From an uncultured Synechococcaceae cyanobacterium (GTDB lineage Bacteria; Cyanobacteriota; Cyanobacteriia; PCC-6307; Cyanobiaceae), in the NCBI GenBank assembly GCA_902634405.1, contig CACPJY010000005.1, positions 30,593 to 94,592 of the forward strand: DNA of 64,000 nt, written 5' to 3'. The notes beneath the pieces were generated by a model. That model was not told the origin of the DNA and did not search any database. It saw nothing but the letters and a program-made list of their open reading frames with translations. Numbering within the stretch: the first letter of the stretch is position 1; each line of letters starts with the position of its first letter. Of the stretch, positions 57,321 to 64,000 are shown one piece after another. The position numbers and the translations under genes were made by a program.

Positions 57321-57392
57321 AGCCGGCTAACGGATTTGAACCGATGACCTTCGCTTTACAAAAGCGCTGCTCTACCACTGAGCTAAGCCGGC
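57321..57392 (-). tRNA. tRNA-Thr (TGT)
   Basis: A 72-base minus-strand cloverleaf. The acceptor GCCGGCT pairs with AGCCGGC, the D-arm is GCTCAGTGGTAGAGC and the anticodon loop TTTGTAA has TGT. The discriminator is T. The T-stem (ATCGG/CCGTT) has one T-T mismatch and the top of the anticodon stem has a G-A pair; otherwise the fold is normal. CCA is not encoded. Confidence 0.93.
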
Positions 57393-57470
57393 AATGATTT
57401 TTTTGTAGCTTAACTAATCCGTTGTACCTCTTGGTCTTTGAACCAACAATATCAAGTCGAGTGATTATCG

Positions 57471-57755
57471 TTATTTATTTGTAGCCTTTTCAATTGGCCT
57501 TGGACGTTTAATTGGCAAGTTTGCAACAAGTGCAGTCATTCGATCTTCTGTCTCAAGGCTGACATCACCTTCGTCAAAGTCAATTTCTACATACTTAGCG
57601 ACCACATCAAAGATTTCTTTTCTCATTTGGTCGAAGAGTTCGGGACTTAAATCACTTCTATCATGGGCAACAACCAACTGCAGTCGCTCTCTTGCTGTTG
57701 TAGCGCTGGACTGTTGTCGCCCCATTAATTTGTTTAGGATGTCTCGCAGTGTCAT
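57471..57755 (-). CDS. minE: Cell division topological specificity factor MinE
   Basis: A 94-residue MinE. The N-terminal [12 protein letters not shown] membrane-targeting and the [36 protein letters not shown] domain are characteristic. It drives MinD oscillation by stimulating its ATPase. The gene follows minD by 4 bases in the usual minC-minD-minE order. Confidence 0.95.
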   Translation of the reverse strand: MTLRDILNKLMGRQQSSATTARERLQLVVAHDRSDLSPELFDQMRKEIFDVVAKYVEIDFDEGDVSLETEDRMTALVANLPIKRPRPIEKATNK

Positions 57756-57759
57756 TGAA

Positions 57760-58632
57760 TCAGAAAATCTTAGTTTGCATTAGGCGTCTGAACCTGTCTC
57801 GAAGACCTTTCCCTTCCTTGGCAGGATCTATTAGAGGGACTTCTTCTCCTTCAAGACGGCAGGCTATATTTGAATAACATCTAGCTGCTGGAGAATTGGT
57901 TCCGCTTAAAGTGAGTGGCTCTCCGCGATTTGTGCTCACTATTACTTGTTCATCTTCAAGAACTAACCCTAGTAATGGGAGGGCAAGGATGTCTTTCACA
58001 TCATCTACGGAAAGCATCTCCTGAGAGATGATCATTTTAGGGCGGACTCGATTAAGGACTAATTGAATGGGTTTGACCCCATTTGTATTGAGTAGTCCAA
58101 TAACTCTATCGGCATCACGAACAGCAGAAACTTCAGGGGTAGTTATCACTATTGCCTCTTCTGCTGCGGAAACTGCATTCTTGAAGCCGTCTTCAACTCC
58201 AGCAGGACAGTCGATCAACACATAGTCAAATTCTTTAGTGAGCATTGAGACTATGCGTTGCATGTCATCAGGCTTGAGCCACTCAAGCATTCTAGGATTC
58301 CCTGCAGGCAAGAGGGCTAGGTTTGGCTCTTGTTTGTGTTTAACAAGTGCTTGCTCTAGTCGGCAACTTTCTTCTAGTACTTCTTGAGCCGTATAAACGA
58401 TTCGATTTTCTAGTCCCAGTAAGAGATCTAGATTTCGGAGGCCGAAGTCTGCATCAAGAACAACGGTGCTGGCTCCCTTCCTGGCAAGGGCAATGCCAAG
58501 ATTTGCAGTAAGGGTTGTCTTGCCGACTCCCCCCTTGCCTGAGCAGATGAGGATGATTCTTGTTTTAGGCGACACTTGCCATTTGGAGGTGGGCGAATTG
58601 TAGTTGGCTTTTGTGAATTGTTCCAAAATCAA
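57760..58632 (-). CDS. minD: Septum site-determining ATPase MinD
   Basis: A 290-residue MinD, slightly longer at the N-terminus than the ~270-residue norm because of about 20 extra residues before [21 protein letters not shown] (deviant Walker A). Later motifs include [17 protein letters not shown] and [15 protein letters not shown]. The C-terminal end ([14 protein letters not shown]) is the amphipathic membrane-targeting helix. It recruits MinC to the membrane to block polar septa. An internal start near residue 20 cannot be ruled out. Confidence 0.95.
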   Translation of the reverse strand: MILEQFTKANYNSPTSKWQVSPKTRIILICSGKGGVGKTTLTANLGIALARKGASTVVLDADFGLRNLDLLLGLENRIVYTAQEVLEESCRLEQALVKHKQEPNLALLPAGNPRMLEWLKPDDMQRIVSMLTKEFDYVLIDCPAGVEDGFKNAVSAAEEAIVITTPEVSAVRDADRVIGLLNTNGVKPIQLVLNRVRPKMIISQEMLSVDDVKDILALPLLGLVLEDEQVIVSTNRGEPLTLSGTNSPAARCYSNIACRLEGEEVPLIDPAKEGKGLRDRFRRLMQTKIF

Positions 58633-58718
58633 TTCAACAAAAATCGAATTGAAATCTGATATTTCTTACAAATGAATCATTTTTCTGAATTGAGCAAGTT
58701 GATTTGAAAAAGCGTTTT

Positions 58719-59417
58719 TTAGGGTTCGGAGCCCCTTTTGAAAGCAGATAAAGCAGATGTCTTGGCTGGTGAAATTAAAATTCTCCCTTTTTCAATGCGA
58801 GCTTCTTCTGCTAATCCTTCTTCTGGGGTCTCCTCAGGACCTCTAGCTACTTTGTCTGCAATCCTTAACTGAAGGGGCCTTAGTTGAAGGGCTGCGATTT
58901 TTGATTTTAAATCCCCTTCGGCGCCTGCATGTGCAATACCTAGCAGTCTCCCCCATACAAGGACATCCCCTCCAGCGGAGACACGTGCTCCAGGATTAAC
59001 ATTGCCTAATACAAGTAGGTCACCTTCTGCAGTTAGATGATCTCCTGATCTAAGAGTCCCCTCATGGAAAATTAATTTTGGAGGAGTTTGAGTTATATGT
59101 GATCCGATAGCTTCAGATTCATTGGCCAGAAAATTTTGGTTTTCAAGAGTTAAATGTGTTTGATGCCCTAATGCACTAGCACTAACAATTGTTTCTGGGA
59201 TGGTTGAATAAAGTCGACATATTTTCAACCCTCCTCTTTGAAGAATAGCTGTTAATCGTTTAATTTCTGAACAGCCAAGCCGCCAGTCTTTGCAATCTAC
59301 TTCTAATAAACCTGGAGAGAAAGTGTTGATTTGATTGGGGATTGTTTGTCGCCAATCGGTTTCGCGCGAGCAGGTAAGAGAAAGTCTTTGAATCTTGGCT
59401 TGATTGTTAGATGGCAT
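58719..59417 (-). CDS. minC: Septum site-determining protein MinC
   Basis: A 232-residue MinC. The C-terminal beta-helix domain is clear: LIFHEGTLRSGDHLTAEGDLLVLGNVNPGARVSAGGDVLVWGRLLGIAHAG near residues 113-163 binds MinD. The N-terminal FtsZ-inhibiting domain is more divergent. MinC blocks Z-ring formation. It lies 86 bases upstream of minD on the same strand. Confidence 0.93.
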   Translation of the reverse strand: MPSNNQAKIQRLSLTCSRETDWRQTIPNQINTFSPGLLEVDCKDWRLGCSEIKRLTAILQRGGLKICRLYSTIPETIVSASALGHQTHLTLENQNFLANESEAIGSHITQTPPKLIFHEGTLRSGDHLTAEGDLLVLGNVNPGARVSAGGDVLVWGRLLGIAHAGAEGDLKSKIAALQLRPLQLRIADKVARGPEETPEEGLAEEARIEKGRILISPAKTSALSAFKRGSEP

Positions 59418-59432
59418 TCACCTAGAGATGTT

Positions 59433-60698
59433 TTAAATGAACCTAGAACTAATGTCTAGTTCAGTGATTCTGTTTTTCAGTTCTTGATGGATTTCTTTTG
59501 GATGAATTAATAAAGAAGAACCTTCTTTGGTAGTGAGAGAGGCCACTAGAGGAGACACTTGTTCAAGTGCCTTTAGGTTTATTCCATCCCATAGACGAAG
59601 GCCACTTTTGTATGGGGTATATCCTCGCAGATTTCTTTGACTTAACCCACAACATAGATCAGGGTTTTGCCCTTCACGTTCTGCTAGTTTTCTTGCCAAT
59701 GCTAGAGCTTCTAATTGCTGCGTCTGTTTTAGATTGCTTATGTTTATGCCTTTAAGAAGGTGACGGTTGATAAATCTTTTGCATAGCATGGATAGTTCTT
59801 TGGGACCTTCCTCTTTCCACCTCAACAGATGATAACCCGTTCTTAAATCATCATTGGCTAGAAAGGTTTCATTAGTCATTTCTGAAGCATCCCAAAGCCA
59901 TTTTGAGATAATAGAATCAGCCCAGATATATTTTGGACCCATTTCTCTAGCTGTTAATATTATCTTTTGAAGTAACCAGTTGCAAACTTCATTAACCTTA
60001 TGATTATAAACACTTCTGTACATAAGGTTTCTAACTATTAAATAATGTTCAACAGCCATTAATCCTTTTGGATTAATGGCAATACCTTCATCTGGTGCAA
60101 TTGTTAATGCTGATAGAATTCTTTCCAGATCTAATTGGCCATATTGAGTACCAGTACTGTAACTATCACGCATTAGATAGTCGAGTCGATCACAATCAAG
60201 TTGACTGCTGATAAGAGAGTTAATTGGACGGCTTGAATTCTGTTTTTTTTCGAGGATATCTGCAACTTTTTCGGAGGTCCCAATTTCATATGATTCTAGT
60301 ATTTCTTTGATTGGAGAATATTCACGAATTAATTTAGCTGACCATCTTTCATGATTTAAGCCGTACATCTCTTCTGAAGTATGGCTTAGAGGACCATGCC
60401 CTAGATCATGAAGTAATGCTGCACCATATAAAACTCCTCTCTCTTTGCCCAGACTTTTATTCACTTGAATTAAGCTATCTAAGGCCATCCGAGCTATATG
60501 AAAGACTCCTAGTGAATGAGTGAAGCGACTAGACTCTGCACCGTGAAAAGTAAGAAAAGCAGGTCCTAGCTGACGAATGCGCCTGAGTCTTTGAAAGGGC
60601 TCAGTATCAATTAACTTAATAACCAATTCTTCTGATTGATTGCTGGGGTCTAGGCTTATTCCACGGTGAAGAGGATCGTGATAAGTCCTTCTTGTCAT
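59433..60698 (-). CDS. HD-domain phosphohydrolase (dNTPase-like)
   Basis: A 421-residue protein. The metal-binding HD pattern is visible as FTHSLGVFHIA near residue 57 and LLHDLGHGPLSHTSEEM near 95, followed by QLDCDRLDYLMRDS near 165. It resembles the YdhJ/dGTPase-like group of HD hydrolases found in many cyanobacteria; substrate and regulation are unknown. Its start shares a base with the stop of the upstream protease gene (TAATG), so the two are coupled. Confidence 0.85.
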   Translation of the reverse strand: MTRRTYHDPLHRGISLDPSNQSEELVIKLIDTEPFQRLRRIRQLGPAFLTFHGAESSRFTHSLGVFHIARMALDSLIQVNKSLGKERGVLYGAALLHDLGHGPLSHTSEEMYGLNHERWSAKLIREYSPIKEILESYEIGTSEKVADILEKKQNSSRPINSLISSQLDCDRLDYLMRDSYSTGTQYGQLDLERILSALTIAPDEGIAINPKGLMAVEHYLIVRNLMYRSVYNHKVNEVCNWLLQKIILTAREMGPKYIWADSIISKWLWDASEMTNETFLANDDLRTGYHLLRWKEEGPKELSMLCKRFINRHLLKGINISNLKQTQQLEALALARKLAEREGQNPDLCCGLSQRNLRGYTPYKSGLRLWDGINLKALEQVSPLVASLTTKEGSSLLIHPKEIHQELKNRITELDISSRFI

Positions 60699-62005
60699 TA
60701 TTTGGTTTCAATCAGTGGAAGATCTTGAGATTGAATGTTTTCTTTAAAAGGAGTGGTTTCAATATTTTGTTTATCTAGATTTGCTCCTAAAAATAATTCG
60801 GCATCATTAAGCCAACGATCCTCTTCGCTACCAGGATTTATAGGTTCTGGATCATCCAGCTTGCGGTCAGGTTCTATCCCGTAATTTTGGATGTCTTTCC
60901 CCAAAGGGGTGACGTAACTAGCCACGGTTACTGCAAGGCCACTTCCATCACTAAGAGTCGAGAGTGATTGTATGAGCCCTTTCCCAAAAGTTTTTGCACC
61001 TAGGAGTTGAGATCTCTCATTGTCCCTTAATGCTCCAGCTAGTATTTCTGAGGCACTTGCACTACCGCCATTTACTAGGGTCACCATTGGTCCGTCGTAA
61101 AGAGTTTCATTGCTTGCAGGGATGGCATCTTTTATTCCCTCACGATTGCGCGTTTCCACGATTGTTGATTCACTTAAAAAGCAATCTGCTACCGCAAGCC
61201 CAGAGCTTACTAAGCCCCCAGAATTATTTCTTAAATCAAGAACCAGCCCTTCTATACCTTTGATTGATAGATCTTCAAGAGCTTCTACTACTTGAGCAGG
61301 GACCCCTTCGCTGAATTGTGTGATCCTTAAATAACCAAGTGTGTGTGCTCCATTTCTTAATCTGCGTGTTCTCACTGGCCTAAGGTCAACACTTCTTCTC
61401 TCTAAGGTTATTTCTTGGGAAGATCCATTGGGGGGTTCTAGTTGAATTAAAACTTGCGATCCTGTTGGGCCTCTAAGTCTTGCAGCAGTAGCTTCAAGAC
61501 CAAGGATTTTTGGTGATTCACCATTTACGCTTATTAGCTTGGTACCGCTGACAATTCCAGAATCTGCTGCAGGAGAACCTTCTAAAGGAGCAATTACTAC
61601 TATTTCCCCATCTTCAGAACGAGCTCCTAGTTGGAGTCCAACACCATTTATTTCACTCCCAAGGTTGCTTGCTTTCATTGCTGCATAGTCTTCAGGTCTT
61701 AGAAGCCTCGTGTATGGATCTCCAAGAGGAAGGAGCATTTCTTCAATTGCTTTATATGCTTCTTCGCTATCGGTAATAGGTTTTTCTAGGGCTTGTTTTC
61801 GTAATTTTCTCCATTGAATTTCTTCAAATCTTGCAGGATTGAGATATCCCTGGTTTACCAAACTCCAACTTTCTAAGACTAATTGCTGCGTGTCTGTGAG
61901 TGCCAGGACACTTGGAACAGCCAGTCCAGCACAGAGAATTAGGCAACAAAGCACATGAAGAGCTCGTCTGAAAAGTTGTGACCTTCTGTTGAGAGTCTGC
62001 GACAT
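60698..62005 (-). CDS. C-terminal processing peptidase (S41 family)
   Basis: A 435-residue S41 protease with an N-terminal signal peptide (RALHVLCCLILCAGLAVPSVLA). A PDZ domain is at about 120-205 (GLQLGARSEDGEIVVIAPLEGSPAADSGI). The catalytic Ser (NGGSASASEILAGAL) and Lys (LGAKTFGKG) are in the C-terminal half. Members include CtpA, which trims the D1 precursor, and CtpB/CtpC of uncertain substrate; which it is cannot be settled here. It is exported to the lumen or periplasm, and its proximity to petB is shared with photosynthesis genes. Confidence 0.88.
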   Translation of the reverse strand: MSQTLNRRSQLFRRALHVLCCLILCAGLAVPSVLALTDTQQLVLESWSLVNQGYLNPARFEEIQWRKLRKQALEKPITDSEEAYKAIEEMLLPLGDPYTRLLRPEDYAAMKASNLGSEINGVGLQLGARSEDGEIVVIAPLEGSPAADSGIVSGTKLISVNGESPKILGLEATAARLRGPTGSQVLIQLEPPNGSSQEITLERRSVDLRPVRTRRLRNGAHTLGYLRITQFSEGVPAQVVEALEDLSIKGIEGLVLDLRNNSGGLVSSGLAVADCFLSESTIVETRNREGIKDAIPASNETLYDGPMVTLVNGGSASASEILAGALRDNERSQLLGAKTFGKGLIQSLSTLSDGSGLAVTVASYVTPLGKDIQNYGIEPDRKLDDPEPINPGSEEDRWLNDAELFLGANLDKQNIETTPFKENIQSQDLPLIETK

Positions 62006-62073
62006 TGGCTTGATGGTTAGCGGGGTCTGTGGAGCATGTTCAGTAGACTCTTGGTATCAAAGTCAACAAATGC

Positions 62074-62730
62074 ATGGCAAACTCGTCACCTGTGTATGAC
62101 TGGTTTCAAGAACGGCTTGAAATCCAGGACATAGCCGACGACGTCACATCTAAATACGTCCCACCTCATGTAAACATCTTTTATTGCCTTGGAGGCATAA
62201 CACTGGTCTGTTTTTTGATCCAGTTTGCAACTGGGTTTGCAATGACCTTCTATTACAAGCCCACTGTCGCCGAAGCATACAGCTCCGTGAGCTATTTGAT
62301 GACAGACGTAAGTTTTGGATGGCTTATCAGATCTGTTCATCGTTGGAGTGCTTCGATGATGGTCTTGATGCTGATTCTTCATGTTTTTCGTGTTTATCTC
62401 ACAGGCGGGTTTAAGCGACCTAGGGAATTGACTTGGGTTACCGGTGTAATCATGGCTGTAATTACAGTCTCATTTGGTGTAACCGGATACTCTCTGCCAT
62501 GGGATCAAGTTGGTTATTGGGCTGTCAAGATTGTTTCTGGTGTACCTGCTGCAATTCCTGTAGTTGGAGACTTTATGGTTGAACTTCTCCGTGGTGGTGA
62601 GAGTGTTGGACAGCCAACCTTGACCCGCTTTTATAGCCTTCATACTTTTGTTTTGCCATGGTTGCTAGCAGTTTTCATGTTGATGCACTTCCTAATGATT
62701 AGGAAACAAGGTATTTCAGGACCATTGTGA
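62074..62730 (+). CDS. petB: Cytochrome b6
   Basis: A 218-residue cytochrome b6 with four transmembrane helices. Heme-ligating histidine pairs are in [23 protein letters not shown] near residue 90-110 and [28 protein letters not shown] near 185-210, and the early [10 protein letters not shown] holds Cys35 of heme c'/cn. It is the quinol-oxidising core of the b6f complex. It is divergent from the protease and upstream of petD by 59 bases, the standard petBD arrangement. Confidence 0.97.
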   Translation: MANSSPVYDWFQERLEIQDIADDVTSKYVPPHVNIFYCLGGITLVCFLIQFATGFAMTFYYKPTVAEAYSSVSYLMTDVSFGWLIRSVHRWSASMMVLMLILHVFRVYLTGGFKRPRELTWVTGVIMAVITVSFGVTGYSLPWDQVGYWAVKIVSGVPAAIPVVGDFMVELLRGGESVGQPTLTRFYSLHTFVLPWLLAVFMLMHFLMIRKQGISGPL

Positions 62731-62789
62731 TATTTGTTCTTATCTCCTAATTCACTCAATTTCCACTTTCTTCCTTCTGGATTTAAATT

Positions 62790-63272
62790 ATGCATATCCT
62801 TAAGAAACCTGATCTCTCAGACCCAAAGCTTAGAGAAAAATTAGCCAAGGGAATGGGGCATAACTATTATGGTGAGCCTGCATGGCCTAATGATCTTCTT
62901 TATATCTTTCCAGTAGTTATACTTGGAACAATAGCTTGTGTAGTTGGACTTGCAGTACTTGATCCTGCAATGCTTGGAGACAAGGCAGATCCATTTGCAA
63001 CTCCTCTTGAAATTCTCCCTGAGTGGTATTTATATCCAGTTTTCCAAATTTTACGTGTAGTTCCTAATAAACTACTAGGGATCACCCTACAAACTCTTGT
63101 CCCTTTAGGCTTGATGCTGATTCCCTTTATAGAAAATGTCAATAAATTCCAGAACCCTTTTAGGCGGCCAATAGCTATGTCGGCATTCCTTTTTGGGACA
63201 TTTTTTGCAATCTATTTAGGCGTTGGGGCTACTTTGCCAATTGATAAATCTCTAACTTTAGGACTCTTTTAA
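62790..63272 (+). CDS. petD: Cytochrome b6-f complex subunit IV
   Basis: A 160-residue subunit IV, standard length. [35 protein letters not shown] and [27 protein letters not shown] (the PEWY quinol-oxidation motif near residue 78) are diagnostic. Three transmembrane helices are present. It completes the b6f core with petB, and ends 5 bases before the convergent invertase gene. Confidence 0.97.
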   Translation: MHILKKPDLSDPKLREKLAKGMGHNYYGEPAWPNDLLYIFPVVILGTIACVVGLAVLDPAMLGDKADPFATPLEILPEWYLYPVFQILRVVPNKLLGITLQTLVPLGLMLIPFIENVNKFQNPFRRPIAMSAFLFGTFFAIYLGVGATLPIDKSLTLGLF

Positions 63273-63277
63273 AGTAA

Positions 63278-64000
63278 TTATTCTGCCTTTGGCATTAATC
63301 CCTCAAGATCAAGCATAAAAACATCATCTGGATTTACTCTTAATAGGTGATGCAGAATAAGGAAGCCTACAATTGTCCAAGTTTGGTAAGTTCTTGACTG
63401 TTGGCCAACCCAAGTACCAGTTGGCCCGTCAAAGTATTCAGCCCATTTTTGTTTTGGTAGTTGGTTTAACTGACTCCAATAACACTCTTCTAACAAAGCT
63501 CTCATATTCCCCATGAGTAATACATCAGCATGAGGATATCTTTTTTCATGCATAAGTATTGAGGCACCAAAAAACCAGAGCAGACTAGGCCAATGGCCTC
63601 CATTGTGATAACTCCAAGGCCAGTTTTTTGGATCAGACCCTGTTTTGTTCTGCCACTCGGCTCCATCCATAGGAGGATGACATAAACGCATTGGCATTTG
63701 AGCCATTAGATGGTGCCTGTTGTGAAGAACAAGACGAAATAAAGCTCTTTGTTGGGGAGCAGTTAATACTCCAAACATGCACGCTAAAGAATTGCCAAGG
63801 CTGTAGAAACGGAAGTCAGGTCTACCAGTTCTGATATTCCCGATTAAGTAGCCGCCACGATTCTCAAGCCAGTCTTGCAGCCAAGATGGAACTACTTGAG
63901 GCTGGACATTGAATTCATTTTGGTGTTGATCTTCTCCATATTGCTCAGTAGGCCTCCGACGAAGAACTTGCATCGTCTTGCTTGTTACCCAATAGTGTTT
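63278..64000 (-). CDS. GH100 alkaline/neutral invertase (partial, N-terminus beyond window end)
   Basis: The frame stays open to the window end, and the ATG at 63973 is internal, so only the C-terminal ~240 residues are visible. GYLIGNIRTGRPDFRFYSLGNSLACMFGVL, WPWSYHNGGHWPSLLWFFG and WAEYFDGPTGTWVGQQSRTYQTWTIVGFL are clear GH100 alkaline/neutral invertase segments, including the conserved histidine and glutamine-rich final helices. The enzyme hydrolyses sucrose in the cytosol and fits cyanobacterial sucrose metabolism. The gene is convergent with petD, 5 bases apart. Confidence 0.87.
   Translation of the reverse strand, partial: KHYWVTSKTMQVLRRRPTEQYGEDQHQNEFNVQPQVVPSWLQDWLENRGGYLIGNIRTGRPDFRFYSLGNSLACMFGVLTAPQQRALFRLVLHNRHHLMAQMPMRLCHPPMDGAEWQNKTGSDPKNWPWSYHNGGHWPSLLWFFGASILMHEKRYPHADVLLMGNMRALLEECYWSQLNQLPKQKWAEYFDGPTGTWVGQQSRTYQTWTIVGFLILHHLLRVNPDDVFMLDLEGLMPKAE

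Overview
The window looks like chromosome of a low-light-adapted Prochlorococcus, probably of the SS120/MIT 9211 type. It is AT-rich and densely packed, carries photosynthesis genes (psbB, psbT, psbM, petB, petD), and has a phycoerythrin gene island with both cpeB and cpeA but no phycocyanin, allophycocyanin or core-linker genes. Low-light Prochlorococcus keep both phycoerythrin subunits, whereas high-light strains keep at most a degenerate beta subunit. The species is inferred from gene content, not from an alignment. I see no insertion sequences, prophage, CRISPR arrays or rRNA.

Layout. (1) 1-9047, minus strand: a surface-glycan cluster with two GT4 glycosyltransferases, an FkbM methyltransferase, an AsnB-type amidotransferase, an ABC exporter, a UDP-HexNAc 6-dehydrogenase and a UDP-uronate 4-epimerase. 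A 567-base spacer separates it from the divergent plus-strand set 9615-15621: Wza-like export protein, Wzz-like chain-length protein lacking a kinase, galE and an outer-membrane barrel. (2) 15632-29018: cytochrome P450, a membrane alpha/beta-hydrolase-like protein, an SRPBCC protein, a GT2 glycosyltransferase, a 2190-residue polyketide synthase (KS-DH-ER-KR-ACP-thioester reductase, no acyltransferase), an MGDG-synthase-like GT28 and an MFS transporter. The last four read as one coupled minus-strand unit, probably making and exporting a glycosylated long-chain alcohol or similar lipid. (3) 29204-37214: oxidoreductase-SelD fusion, CCA-adding enzyme, UvrD/PcrA helicase and two coupled glycosyltransferases. 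(4) 37262-46650: the phycoerythrin island (cpeB, cpeA, cpeZ, a CpeF-like HEAT protein, cpeY, cpeT, cpeS, a hendecad-repeat small protein, ppeC, an orphan protein and a PucC-family transporter). (5) 46778-64000: housekeeping and photosynthesis genes, including tRNA-Phe, metK, rpsA, nrdR, psbT-psbB, a ferredoxin, psbM, prmC, tsaC, tRNA-Thr, minCDE, an HD hydrolase, a C-terminal processing protease, petB-petD and a GH100 invertase cut by the window end.

How the parts work together. The phycoerythrin island holds apoproteins, a linker and a lyase for each expected bilin site, so a functional bilin-bearing phycoerythrin is plausible without phycobilisomes. The dehydrogenase, epimerase and AsnB genes of region 1 fit synthesis of an amidated amino-sugar uronic acid. 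The polyketide synthase locus resembles the logic of heterocyst glycolipid synthesis (polyketide synthase, reductive release, glycosyl transfer, export) in an organism with no heterocysts, and is the most interesting system here. Its acyltransferase domain appears to have been removed cleanly between the two linker sequences that normally flank it.
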